Below, one piece after another: positions 22,638 to 34,100 of a DNA stretch of 64,000 nucleotides. Position 1 is the first letter of the stretch, and each line of letters opens with the position of its first letter. The DNA comes from Epiperipatus broadwayi (lineage: Eukaryota > Onychophora > Udeonychophora > Euonychophora > Peripatidae). The position numbers and the translations under genes are program-made. Under the pieces are notes generated by a model. It had not been told where the DNA came from and ran no database searches. It worked only from the letters and a program-made list of their open reading frames with translations. The stretch spans positions 104,155 to 168,154 of the forward strand of contig JAQFVV010013290.1 in the NCBI GenBank assembly GCA_028023455.1. Direction: 5' to 3'.

Positions 22638-22945
22638 ATGTCAGCGTGGGTCTGCAATTAGGGGATTCTAAGCATCCTCTGCCTTCAGCCACCAACCGCT
22701 GCCTTGGTTGGTGACTTTACTGCCTCCTGGGAATAAGGGCCATGCTTTATTTTTGTCTGTCATAATTGTATATATGTATTGGAAAAATATTTATCATTTA
22801 CACAAACATTCATTCTGCCTTATCAGGCACTGAGAAGAAAGACCATGGTGTTTCTTGATCTTAAACTTAGAGATAAAAAGCCAATAAACTCACCATGCTG
22901 GCTAATGCACGTTGGTGAGCAGCCCATCCATGTTTGTATACTATA

Positions 22946-23930
22946 TGAATAATTACATAGTAATAACAGCTGCAATGACAAGAATGTATGTAGTGAACAT
23001 TAGGAATTTGCCCTGCTCTGTTCCTTTAAGGCCTCCAAGAGGAATCAAAGGGTTTCCTTTCAGTTAATAGCAAACTCCTTTCTGCAGCCCTCAAATATTT
23101 ATATAGGAGCATATTCCTTTAGATTTGTTAAAACTGAAATAAATATAACTGTGTAATTAAAATTTATCTATATAGTAACATAATAAGTTTAAATTTATAA
23201 TATTACTTATTTTTCAATATTTGTTCTAAACAATTTTTTTTTACTTACGGATAATTTGCCTGATGACGTATTTACCCACCTTTCCCTTCCTAATCGACAT
23301 TTTGATAAACTTCATCAACAAGTATCGTGATTAATCCATCAGAGAGCAATTTTTTTTTTTTTAACCCGAGATTTAAAATTCGGAGAGAGATTTGAAATTT
23401 TTTGATTTTTCTATCTATTGTGATTTTGCTATCCACTTGATCACAGTGATTTTTTCACACGTCACACCTGGACTCATATTTGACAGTTTATGTGGAGGCA
23501 GTCGACAAAGCTGATCCTTTCGCTCAATTTTAGAACATATATCCCAACTCAGTCCTCCACAGTTAAGCTATTTGTAAGTAATTTTAATTTTTTTTTATAA
23601 TAATTATAATTTTAGAATTAATTATATTATTGAATATAGACAATAGTAATCCAAATCATTAAAATAACCACCATTAATCCACGCTAAACTTATTTTAAAT
23701 GTCACTTTTAATATTCTCTAAGAAAATTTCATTTTTTAATAAAATCCAATTCCCTTAAAATTCCAAAGCTTGTAGAAATGCCCACTTTTCAAGACATAAG
23801 GGCTTTTTTTTTTAAATTTCAAAAAAAATTTTATTTTCTTCAATTCACTTCCCTATCTTTTGTATTTGGTAATATTCTCAAATACAAATATTTTCAAATT
23901 CATCCAAGTATGAAAGGGGGGGTTTTGCCT
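22946..23930. other. Unassigned sequence upstream of the LINE
   Basis: Mixed composition, partly GC-richer than the surroundings (about 23260-23580), with no open frame of note. It could hold old repeat sequence or the original host locus; I see no diagnostic motif. Confidence 0.45.
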
Positions 23931-24380
23931 TTCTTTTTTTTTTTTGTTTTTCCTTTTCTTTGTTTTTTTTTGTTTTTTTATTTCCTTTTCCGGGCCTCTT
24001 TTTTCTTTTTTTGCCTTTTTTTTCTGTTTTTCCTTTTGTTTTTTTTTGTTTTTTGGGTTTTTCTCTCTTTTTCCTTTTCTTTTTTTCGTTTCCTTTTGTG
24101 GGTTTTCTCTTTTTCGTTCTTGGCTTTTTGTTTTCTGTCCCGCCCCCCCCCCCCCCCTTTTTTTTTTTGTATTGCCTTTTTGTTTTCGCGTATTTTCCTT
24201 TGGGGTTTTTCCTCTTTTTTTGGCTTTTTGTATTTTTCTTGCCGCCGGCAACCCGCCCCCCCCCCCCCTGCCCTTGTTTTTGAGTTTCGCGCTTTTTTTG
24301 GTCTCCCCTTTTTTTTTGTTTTTCCGGCCGCGCGCTTGTTCTTCCCCCCGCCCGCCGGCTCGGCGCGGGCCGGACTTCAT
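23931..24380. other. A-depleted C/T/G homopolymer block, probable artefact
   Basis: From 23941 to 24360 I count seven A residues in 420 bases, in a region otherwise about 70-75% A+T with A and T balanced. The block is long T runs with C runs of up to 17, plus GC-rich patches such as CCGCCCGCCGGCTCGGCGCG. Its edges are abrupt. The Phe-rich frames on the plus strand and Lys-rich frames on the minus strand are translations of this skew. Most likely this is low-quality consensus sequence or a mis-assembled simple repeat. A real polypyrimidine minisatellite is the alternative. Confidence 0.7.
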
Positions 24381-25581
24381 TTTTTTTAGTCAGTATTTAT
24401 TTTAAATAATTTCCCAGTTTTCAATTCTTTTGTTTGCTTAAAATTACAAGCAGAAAGTTTTATCAGTTTTAACACTTCATTCTAAAAATAAATCTTTGGC
24501 CAAAATTTGGCCTATTTAAAAATTATAACTAAGACCAATTATAATATTCTTTCAGGCATAAATCTATACAAAAATCCATACAATTTGCTTGTGACCATTC
24601 TCTTGAAAATATATCTTTTAACTATGATGTCAATTAAAACAATAGAGCCTTTCCAAATCCAGATTTTTACCAAATATTTTACTAACTGAATATTTGATTA
24701 AAGGCTAGTTCGAACTGGTTATCTTATGATGTGGCATGACTCAAAGTATGAGGTTACTACTGTCAAAAATACAGTATAAAAAGGGCCAAAATAGCCATCA
24801 AGTTCTCTTCCATCCATCCCTCATCATCTGTGTTAATTTTTCCTGTTGCTGTGAAAATTGTGCTTGCTGCCGAAATTATTTCCGAAGACCAGAGCTGAAG
24901 TTAAATAAGAAAACTGTTCCTGCCATTTAAGAAAGCTGAATCTTAAAAAGCTACCATCCAAGTGGCTCTAAAGATGACAGTGGGCTAAAGACAAAGAGAC
25001 AGCCATTTGCTCTTCCACGAGTGGCTACCGATGAGAGAAAACCTCTACCATGCCCAGCACCATAAGAAAGAAGCTGTACCAGAGAGACCAGAGAGTTCCT
25101 GACCAGAGAAATGGGGAAAGCTGCCACAGAAATCAATTTGCGAAGCTACATCCAGACTAAAACCTAAGAGAAGCCCAGCCTGACTGAATAGAGAGAGAAG
25201 CCTATCTAACAATGCCTTAAAGACTTTCTGGTAAATCTTTTTTGCCAAATATTAAATTTCATAACTAAACGTATACTATGTGAAAGCTAGCTAAATAAAT
25301 CACATAATTAATTATATTTTCTAAATGTTTCAACTAAAATGTTTATCTTAAATTTGTCTAAATCTTAGAGCACTCTCAATTCTTGCTTGATCATTAATAA
25401 TTTTAAATAATCCTAAACATCTAATTTCTATAAAACCATACAACAAATTCATATTTCTAAATTATCTTATTGATTATTTTATGCAATTTATTCTTATGTC
25501 ATCTATCTTTAGTTTTAAGTTCATGTTTATTAATTTATGCTGTGTTTTATCGGAACGGAGTCTTATGTGTGAATAAATTAT
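24381..25581. other. Unassigned, possibly retroelement internal sequence
   Basis: Upstream of the polypurine tract at 25582. From 24741 to about 25250 the DNA is less AT-rich, with a promoter-like TATAAAAAG at 24775-24783 followed by pyrimidine-rich sequence. Open frames (24736-24930 plus, 24951-25248 minus) show no known domain. By position it could be internal sequence of the element whose LTR follows, or a separate LTR. Confidence 0.4.
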
Positions 25582-25595
25582 CGGGGGGAGGGGAG
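25582..25595 (+). other. Polypurine tract before LTR family B
   Basis: CGGGGGGAGGGGAG immediately before TGAGTAATC. Known: LTR retrotransposons prime plus-strand DNA synthesis from a purine run abutting the 3' LTR. A near-identical tract sits in inverted orientation at 48635-48648, also directly before a TGT start. Confidence 0.65.
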
Positions 25596-25699
25596 TGAGT
25601 AATCACTTTTATTATATCAGAGCATTGCGATATAAAGAATATAGCTAAAACTCCTTTCTGAAATAAAACCATTTATGCTAGAGTGAATCGGTATTTATA

Positions 25700-26175
25700 A
25701 TGCCCGAAGAAGTTATTTAAAATCTTTTGCTAAAGTTATTTTAAAATGTGTATTTGCATATATTTAAAACGCAACTTTTTCTCAATTTATTTACAATGAA
25801 AATGTTTTGCTAAAGCTATTTAAAATTAAAATGTTTTACTAAAGTTATTTGAATTGAACATCTTTTGCTAAAGTTCTTTAAAATTGAAATAATTTGCTAA
25901 AGTTATTTAAAACGTATATATTGAGTATGTTATTTAAAACGCAGATTTTGCCCATGTTATTTAAGAATTATATTTGCGTGATTTAAAATATGTATTTTGC
26001 CAGTTATTTGAAAAAGTATATTTTACGCAAACTATTTAAAATGTAGGTTTGCATTCGCTGTTTAAAACATTTTGCATTATTAGTAAGGTCTATTTTGCCG
26101 AATTATTTAAGATGAGTAATTTATTTAAAAATGAATAATTTGCGTGAGCTATTTTATAACCCATGTTTTAGATTA
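25700..26175. repeat. Degenerate 25-30-bp tandem array
   Basis: Around fifteen diverged units related to TTTGCTAAAGTTATTTAAAA with variable spacers. The best-preserved units are at 25800-25920. Lies in the putative U3 of LTR copy B2. Confidence 0.75.
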
Positions 26176-26510
26176 TTTAAAAATCAGTTTGATATTAGAT
26201 GTTGGTTATACTACATATAATTAATGTTCCCAGTTATAAAAAATCTTAAGTTTGCTATATCTTCATTTAATTTTAGAATTAGTAGCTATGCAGAAAACCT
26301 TAAATCAGATTTTCATTATCGCCTTTATTGTATAATTTAATAGGTCATTTATGAACTGACCGGTGGGAGTAGCACCGAAGAAGCTAAGATTTAGGCGTAA
26401 GTAATTTATAAATATTAATTTAGCATTGCAAATGTATTGCTAATTTGCATAAATATGCATATCTACTTGCTATGTATATAATGGCCTATCTTCAAGATTG
26501 TTCCATGTCC

Positions 26511-26594
26511 AGTCATGCCTCGAAAGTTTAGGCCACTGCGACATTTCTTCTTATTTCATCAAGTCACGCCTCGAAAGCTTAGGCAAATGTGACA
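26511..26594. repeat. 33-bp duplication, 51-bp period
   Basis: AGTCATGCCTCGAAAGTTTA at 26511 onward recurs as AGTCACGCCTCGAAAGCTTA at 26562 onward, each followed by GGC and ending TGTGACA or TGCGACA. GC-richer than its surroundings; it could be a regulatory motif of the LTR. Confidence 0.75.
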
Positions 26595-26767
26595 GTTATT
26601 CATATTTAATGGAACCAAAGCATTTCCAAAAGGCACATAAGCCAATCTTCTGTTCATTTAATTAAAAGGCCTCTTCCACTATAGCAAGCAGATCGGTTAG
26701 GGAACCATTTACTAGGTAATAAACCCAAGTAAGAATGCATTCGAACCACATTTATCTGATACTATAG

Positions 26768-26820
26768 TTTAAAAACGCCCTAGAATATGATGTTCAACTG
26801 CCACCACATCTCAGTTCAGT
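26768..26820 (+). promoter_or_regulatory. Weak promoter candidate in LTR copy B2
   Basis: TTTAAAAA followed 43 bp later by TCAGTTCAGT, which resembles the arthropod initiator TCAGT. The spacing is longer than the usual ~30 bp and the base composition makes chance likely. Confidence 0.25.
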
Positions 26821-27600
26821 TTCCCTAGAAAGTATCTTCGGCGTTGATTCGAACTAGAATCAGAGTTAATGTGTTTATCTGTATAACAATTATATATCAC
26901 ACAAATGTCTCTATAACATGATTTTAAATGTATTAATAATATAATCTTAAACTTAGTAATTATAATATAATTTTAAAATAAGTATAATCTTTATCATTTA
27001 TCCATCAATTCGATCACTTTAGCTAACTATAACCGATTTCAAATACATAAAACATGTCATGAATTAGAACATGAAAGATGAAATAAGCTTATTAAAAGTC
27101 TATTGCTTTGTGATATTATTTTATAACCCTGAGAATCCACTCATTACTTTGTAATATTCTTTTATAACCCCGAGAATCCACTCGGTGCTTTGTACTATTA
27201 TTTTATAACCCAGAGAATCCACTCACATGTGTGTGAGCTAGCTAAACACCAGTTACTATGCTTTAGTATTTATTAAATGTTATATTAAATTTATGAAACA
27301 TAAATTTGTCTCAGTCTCATTACTTGCTCATTATCTTATGAATCACTAGTTAAGTTATATAATAGAATATGTAATAGGGGGGAATGTCTCATGTTTTACT
27401 GCTTTGCTATTGCTGGAACGTGATCAAAGAGATATCAAGTGTAACTTCAGGCATGTCATTCACAATGGGTTGACTTGGAAGCATGAGTGAGAGAGTTAGG
27501 GTATGATCAGATGTAGGGTATTACTATCCCAACTTGGTCAGCTTTTGGTTGTCTGGCTTAGACTCTCAGTCTGTTGAGCAAATGTACAAACCTGACCGTT

Positions 27601-27603
<3 letters not shown>

Positions 27604-27675
<72 letters not shown>

Positions 27676-27685
27676 ATATATATAT
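27604..27685. repeat. (TA)n microsatellite at LTR copy B2
   Basis: TA array with two TTTA interruptions, starting exactly at the ACA terminus of the LTR. Confidence 0.95.
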
Positions 27686-28645
27686 AAATTAAGGCAAACC
27701 AATATAAATATAAGTACATGGTCATGTAAATAGTGAAAAATGTCTGGACAAACTGGCACAACTTCAATCTTAAGGTAAGGCAAGATTTTTGAATAGTCTG
27801 TTTTCCAGTACCCCATTCTATTCCCAAACCCTAACGCTAAATTGTGGCAATTGTTGATATCAATACCTTACTACTCTTAGTAAAATTGAAGTTTTATTGT
27901 TATTAACTAAAATAAATCAGTTTAATATGATAGTTATAACATATATTAATAACAAATTTAGAAATACCATTATAAAAATCTCATATGACTTTAATGATAG
28001 TAACATAATTGTTAATCGAATTACAAGCTGGTTAACAAAACATCTAATCAGTATTTCAACTCTTATTGTGTTCATGTTTCTTTTTATCTCTTATTATTTT
28101 TATATGTATATAAAAAATGTCATTTATTACAGTTATCTTTTTAGTTTCTTATCTTTTTTTTAAACATTTTTATGCACCAATATTTCATATATTAATTGCC
28201 ACATGTGTTTGAGAGGAGCTGTTTTTATTACACGCTCAATCATACAGTATTAAAAAAAAATATCAGGCTGTCATTTTTTAAAGTATTAATTATTCTCTTG
28301 AGGTTTTAAAAAATCGCAGAGAAAAATATTAAATAAACATTCAATTAAAATACAAATTCAAGAACATCTTGACAGGATTCTGGGTAAGGTGGACAAATTA
28401 AAAATATATTACCGACAGATTTTTTTAGATGAGATATTAATAATTTTTAAACTTGAAATTGACTTCTATAGAAAAAAATAACCATAGAATTTAAAATCAA
28501 TTGATAAATTAATAATGGCTAGTCGTATTTTGTGCATCTGATAATGAGTTCCAATGTTAACTGATATCACATCGATAATTTCATATATATAAATAGATAT
28601 AGAAAGTTTTAAAATTGAGTGGATTTATTAGAAATAACGTTTTAA
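27686..28645. other. AT-rich sequence, no gene seen
   Basis: Open frame 27897-28163 (+, 88 aa) is Ile/Phe/Ser-rich with two hydrophobic stretches but has no recognisable family and normal local composition. Not called as a gene. Confidence 0.5.
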
Positions 28646-28649
28646 TTTC

Positions 28650-29010
28650 GAAAGGAAATATACAATAAATGGTTATATACAGATATGAAATATGGGCGGT
28701 GACTAGCAAAATATTACAGAGGATGCAGACTAAATAACAATAAGTAGATATAATACTTGAACGAAAAAAGCAAACAGTTATCGCTAATATAATTTAATAA
28801 AAATAAAATACTAAATGACTGAATATCTTAATAAAAAATATGGATAATTGATAAAGTCTTAAAATGAATATAAGTTTTGACGTTATAATAATTGTAAAAA
28901 AAAGCCTATAAATGAGATGGATGAATTAATTAAATAAATTTACTAGAACTATCTTATGAAAAGTAAAAATTGATTAAACTCTTAGAAAAAAAAATCCTAA
29001 TGTTTAAAAG
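28650..29010 (+). pseudogene. Very decayed RTE LINE tail (tentative)
   Basis: Piecewise plus-strand translation resembles the C-terminal part of the RTE protein at 19807-20200: a YRYEIWAVTSKILQRMQTK block near 28675 recalls the LAYGSETWSLYRR region and following RLQTTQR, and KKPINEMDELIK near 28905 recalls KRPHVRWIDEI. Many stops and frame changes. The match is by eye only and could be partly fortuitous. Confidence 0.4.
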
Positions 29011-29115
29011 TAATGCTAGTATAAAGTTTTAGTCCATTACCTAAGGCAATTTTGCTTAATTATTATCGTGATTGTTTTTTTCAGATACTTTTATCAGGTA
29101 ATTTACCGTTTGCAC

Positions 29116-31122
29116 CAGGGGTAGGCAACCCTAGGCCCACATGCCACATCTAGCCTGTGAGAGATTTTTATCAGGACCTACAACTTAACAACTAGACACC
29201 AATTATTTAAGAGATTAGATAACTAGTAGCCAATGGGTAAACAGTGTACATGAAAATGTTTAATAAAAATTTATTCACAATTATTAAATAAAATCGCACA
29301 TTACTGTATCTGCAGTTACATTTGTTTTCATTGTGTTTTATTTCTCCATACTCATTTGCTTTTTTCTCTTTAATTTTCAGAAGTTCTTATTCCTGAGCAA
29401 ACACAAAACAATGGATAATAAAAAAAGAAAATTACATCCTAAGTGCCAAAATTTTAACAAACTTTGGACACAATTATTTTTTGATTGTACACTTTTGGAA
29501 ATGTAGTTGTTTGATTTATCAAGATACCATTGCCATGAAAAGACATAGTTATATGGTAGAGAAATAATTTATCAATTCAGTCATTCTTTTTCACAAAAAA
29601 GAAGTTGAAGAAATTGACTGAAACACTCATGCAAGCTACAAAGTCTCAAAACTAATTGCAAAAAGGATGAAACTATTTACTGATGGAGAATTCTTCAAAG
29701 AATGTATATTAAAGGTACTGGATGTTCTTTGTACAGAAAACAAGAAATTATTTTCTGCAATAAACTTATTGGCAAGAACTGTAACAAGACAAATTGAAGA
29801 ATTGGCAGGAAATGTCAGAAGTTGGTTAAAGGACATTTTACAATCTGGAGTATTATTCAATTGCTATTGATGAAATCACAGATGTGATGGATACTTGCCA
29901 AGTTGCAGTCTTTGTCAGGGATGTAACATTGATATTTGATTTTGTAAAATGTTTTGAACAATTGATCCCTATGAAAAACAATAGCACTGGAGAAGATATT
30001 CTGGGAGGCATTAGAGAATCTATTTTTGAAATAAACCTTGATTTATCAAAGCTTATTGGAATAATCACAAATAGAGCACCAGCAATGGTTGGAGAGAAAA
30101 AGTAGTTTGTTTTATTATCTTAAGAACACTTTGGTATTTGTCACAAACTTAATCAAACATCACTACATTTTCCATCAAGATGCAAAATGTGCAAAGTCAT
30201 TGAAATTTAAGGATATCATGATAGTGGTCATAAAAACAGTGAACATTATACTTTCAAGATGACTAAATCACCATCAGTTTCAAGAAATTGTAAAGCAAAT
30301 TGAAGCAGAGTATAACAATCTTACATATTTTTTAATTGTTTGATGTCTTAGTCAAAGAAAAATACTGGACCAAGTATATGCATTGAGATAAAAGTTTGCT
30401 ATGTTTTAAAGAACAAAGACCAAGATAATTGTTACTTTCAGGATCCACAATGGATTGTCAAGTTAGCATTTATGGTAGATACCATGGCCCACATGAACAA
30501 TTTGAATCTTGAGCTTCAAGGAAGTAACAAGTTTATATTTAAATTGTTTGCTCAAATTACTGCTTTTGAGAGAAACTTCAAATGTGTGAATTACAACTTC
30601 AGACATGCAGCTACTCTCATTTTCCAAATCTCCAACATCACAAGAAAGATATAATACCAGACATTTTTGTGAGCTGTATTCAGGATTTGAGAAGAGAATT
30701 TTTCTCCCATTTTGTGAACTTCCAGCAACATAGAAAACAATTTATATTATTTGGTTCTTCTATGAAGTTGATGTGAAACAAATGGCAGAAAAATATCATA
30801 TGGAGATAATTGACTTATAATATGACAAATTTTTGAAATCAAAATTTTACGTTGAGTCCACTTCTAACTTCTACAAGAAATATATGTATTTCCAAGTGGA
30901 AAATATAAAAACATCTTGAATAATGCAAATATGATGGTATCATTCTTTTCCAATACAAATTCTTATGAACAGCATTTTTCAAAAATGAAAATATTGTAAA
31001 AGTCAATTAAAAACAATGTGCAAGATGATCACATGAATGATGTTTTGTTTCTGACATCAAGAAACATTTCTCATGATCTGGAGAAGTTAGCAAACAATAA
31101 GCAGAAACAAGTGTCATATTAA
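29116..31122 (+). pseudogene. Decayed hAT-type transposase (ZBED5/GTF2IRD2-like)
   Basis: A plausible hAT left terminus, CAGGGGTAGGCAACC, lies at 29116. Coding remains run from ATG 29411 to TAA at 31120-31122 in several frames. They show the N-terminal MDNKKRKLHPKCQNFNK, the ASYKVSKLIAKRMK region (about 29630), IAIDEITDVMDTCQVAVF (about 29865) matching the conserved DE(S/T)TD catalytic Asp block, and a C-terminal DDHMNDVLFLTS before the stop. Known: hAT transposases use an RNase H-like DDE core, and vertebrate genes such as ZBED5 descend from this lineage. Many stops and frameshifts; the open stretches 29667-29870 and 29884-30105 are the best preserved. No matching right terminus or 8-bp duplication was found (the bases left of CAGGGG are GTTTGCAC). 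Confidence 0.78.
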
Positions 31123-34100
31123 TTAATTTACCATTTTTAATTGTATTTTGTTTATATTAAGGAATTTACAATTTTTTTGTTGTTTGCAGTAAATAGTTGT
31201 TTTAATATTATTCTTACAGTAAAATAAGTAACTTGTTTAAACAAAATTAAATTTATTTCTTTATTTTCTTTAAATATCCAGACCTAGATATCTTTCTGAA
31301 CAGAGCTGTCTAAGGTTGAGAAGATTTATTTTTAGTATAATTATATAATGATTTCCTTTAAGACAATGCATTGCAGTATTGCCCTTTCTTCCCAAAAGAT
31401 TTCTGACTCTTGGTTTTTTTTAAACATCAAAAACTCAATTTCATTACTAATGTATTTGCAATTGACTTATTGTATTTATTTATAAATTAAAAATCAAAAT
31501 TAAAATAAATATTACACATTCAATTTGCATATTTCAATCTATGATTGCTAAAGTACTGCCAATAGTATATTAATTGTATTTAAAATTTGAAAAACTATGG
31601 ATTGCCAATTAGTAACATGAATCACAACATATTATATTTTTATTGTATTAACATCAAACATTTTAAATCCAAGTTATCATGGTATCAACTTTGTGAAAGC
31701 TTTTTTAAACTTGAAAATAAATCAATATATTAATTAGTGTAGACTCTCAGTTATTGAGTAATTGTTGATTTAACCAAGTTATTTTCAATATTTGATCCAA
31801 TTCATGAATAAAATTTTAGTCAAATGGAGATGGTATATCTGTTATTACTTAAATAAGCAAAATACCCAAAGACACAAACACACACATATATATATAAAAT
31901 TTGATACAAATATTTATTTTAAATTATGTAATTTTTTAAAACTTTTTCTAGTGAAATGATCAACCAAAGCATGCAGGATGGTCAATGGAAAAATTAAAGT
32001 CTATATTTAAGAGCAGCTTTCTATTCTAGTGCCATTCATAATCAGCTTTGAGTAGAAATATATTTTTGTTTATAATATATTATGAGAACTGATAAGATAA
32101 ATGGTTTATTATTATACATAAGTTAAGTTATACATGTATATAGGTACAAAAATAATCATAATTGAATAAAAACAGGCACAATAAAAAACAAAGAATCTCT
32201 TATGACTATTAAATTTTATGAATTATCTCAGTATTTTAAATGAAGGATTGTCTGCACTGCCTTTTCTAGAAGGGATGAATTTTTAATGAATAGAGAATTG
32301 GCAAGAAGAAAATTTATTTCATTTTTTTAATATTGCAAATAATGCTTTAAATATTAATATTATGTAATAAATAATAATTTATAGTTATAAAAAATTTAAA
32401 AATTATAAAAAGAAATTTTTCTAGATATATATTCTTTAAAAAACAGAAAGTTTGTATATGGATCAGTGAGTAGCTAAAATAATTATAAATTTTGTGTGCA
32501 TGAGAATATATGTTTGTAGCTAGATCCTCTATGTAACTATTTAATACTTTTAACATATTTAATATATTTCCTTAATCAATGCATTGTAACTAGTATATGA
32601 TAATATTTTATATTAATTATTGCTTGCAAAAATTTTTTTCATTATACCATTGAATTTATATTTCATGTTTCAGGACTATGTGCATCTCTGGATTTGGATT
32701 ATCATTAGTGACACTATGCACAGTACATAAGCAGGAGACTAAATACAAGGTTCACAAACATGATCAGAAAAAATAATATGATTATATTTCATCAGTGAAA
32801 AGACATTCCATGTTTCATTTATGAGAATTATTATTATAGAAATAGTGATGGATTAGATTCAATATTAGCACCAATGACTTTTATTCTTTTATAGATTGAT
32901 TCAGACATTGTAAATTTGTTTGCTTCACTCATTTAATGGCTTGATTTTTATTGTAATTTTTAATATACATTCTGTGATTATTGGGTATACCAAATTTATA
33001 TTACAAAATATAAATATAGAATTCATTGCTGAATCTGACAAAAGAACTTTAACAAAAACGAATGTTATTAAGATATCCCCACAGCTGAGAATGTTTTAGT
33101 TCAATAATTATTATTGAGTTATGTTGTAGTGTATAACATAAAGAGTATAACTAGATTTTATAAAGATTTAAAATGAGGGAGTCATATTTATGTCTTATAA
33201 AGCTATTTTATTTATCAGATATATTTAAAACCAAGTGTCATTTAACATGAGAATGATACAATACTCAAAGCTGTTGTTGAATAAATAAAGATAAATATAA
33301 ATCTATAGGTATCCTATCTTATTATAATTTCAAAGACCTTCAACATTAATAAGGATTAGCAATGAATTTACTACATAATTATTTTTTTTATTTATGTTAA
33401 AATGCTTAAGAATCTACTTAACCTATTCTCTTAAACTATTTTAGCATATGATAGAATGTAATAAGTATTATGTAGCAGAACAGTTATATCACATTATTCT
33501 ATTATATGTGACAGTGTTTAAATATTTGCATGAAAGAACTGATATTGATAATAATGATGTTATATGCAGCACATATACAACACCTAAATATAATTTATGC
33601 AGAAATATATCATATAGAATAATAATGATTATGCATAATCCAATTTAATAAGTTTACATTACATCATTATTTAAGAAAGTTGTTTGAAATCAGGTGTAAA
33701 ATTAAATAGCACCCATTATTATCAATCATCTTAATGCGTATGCACAAATTTAAAAGAAGTGAATAAAGTTGGTTAGTCATTGAGTTATAATAGGTTATCA
33801 CATAATACTAAAAACCATATATATATTGATTGAAAATTATATGATAAATTTGGGTGTTTGAGTGCCATGCAATATTCACTCATTTTGGGTCAGTTAGCAA
33901 AAATAGTTATTATTCAATCATTTATTTAAATAGTTTATTGATCAAATAATAACATATGATGATTATGATACACATTCACTCACATAGTTCATCATATCTC
34001 TAGAAAATTCATGAAATAAATTATGTAATGTAGAGATGACATGGGAATATAAACTAAACTATCATGATTGTTTTTGTTAACCTCAATTTGAGACACACAG

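Larger units (their letters stand above)
19789..22945 (-). mobile_element. Nearly full-length RTE-type LINE
   Basis: Minus-strand non-LTR retrotransposon with one apurinic-like endonuclease and reverse transcriptase frame (22637 to 19807), lightly broken. The 3' end carries a short repetitive tail, ATGATGATAATGATAAATA in sense, typical of RTE-clade elements, which lack a poly(A) tail. Upstream of the start codon, 22638 to about 22945 is GC-richer and looks like the element's 5' untranslated region; its first ~45 bp recur in front of another copy near 60067-60110. There is no ORF1, as usual for RTE. The coding frame would be about 940 residues, near the family norm. Related fragments lie at 28.6, 56-57.8, 58.7-59.2 and 59.75-60.1 kb. 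The upstream limit is approximate. Confidence 0.9.
25596..27603 (+). mobile_element. Putative 3' LTR, family B (copy B2)
   Basis: Bounded on the left by the polypurine tract and on the right by ACA followed by ATAT of a (TA)n tract, giving a TG...CA unit of 2,008 bp. Its last ~570 bp are the inverted match of 13698-14318; the rest has no partner in the window. It holds a degenerate TTTGCTAAAGTTATTTAAAA array, a 33-bp duplication and a possible promoter near 26768. The upstream internal region is not recognisably gag or pol. If the polypurine assignment is wrong, only the 27035-27603 arm is firmly a repeat. Confidence 0.55.

Noticed and set aside
23778-24405. Phe-rich (plus) and Lys/Gly/Arg-rich (minus) open frames
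   Set aside because: They follow the A-depleted homopolymer block and reflect its skew; no domain is seen.
24741-25250. Host gene exon suggested by higher GC and a TATA box
   Set aside because: No frame with a domain or convincing splice sites; position next to a polypurine tract fits a retroelement better.
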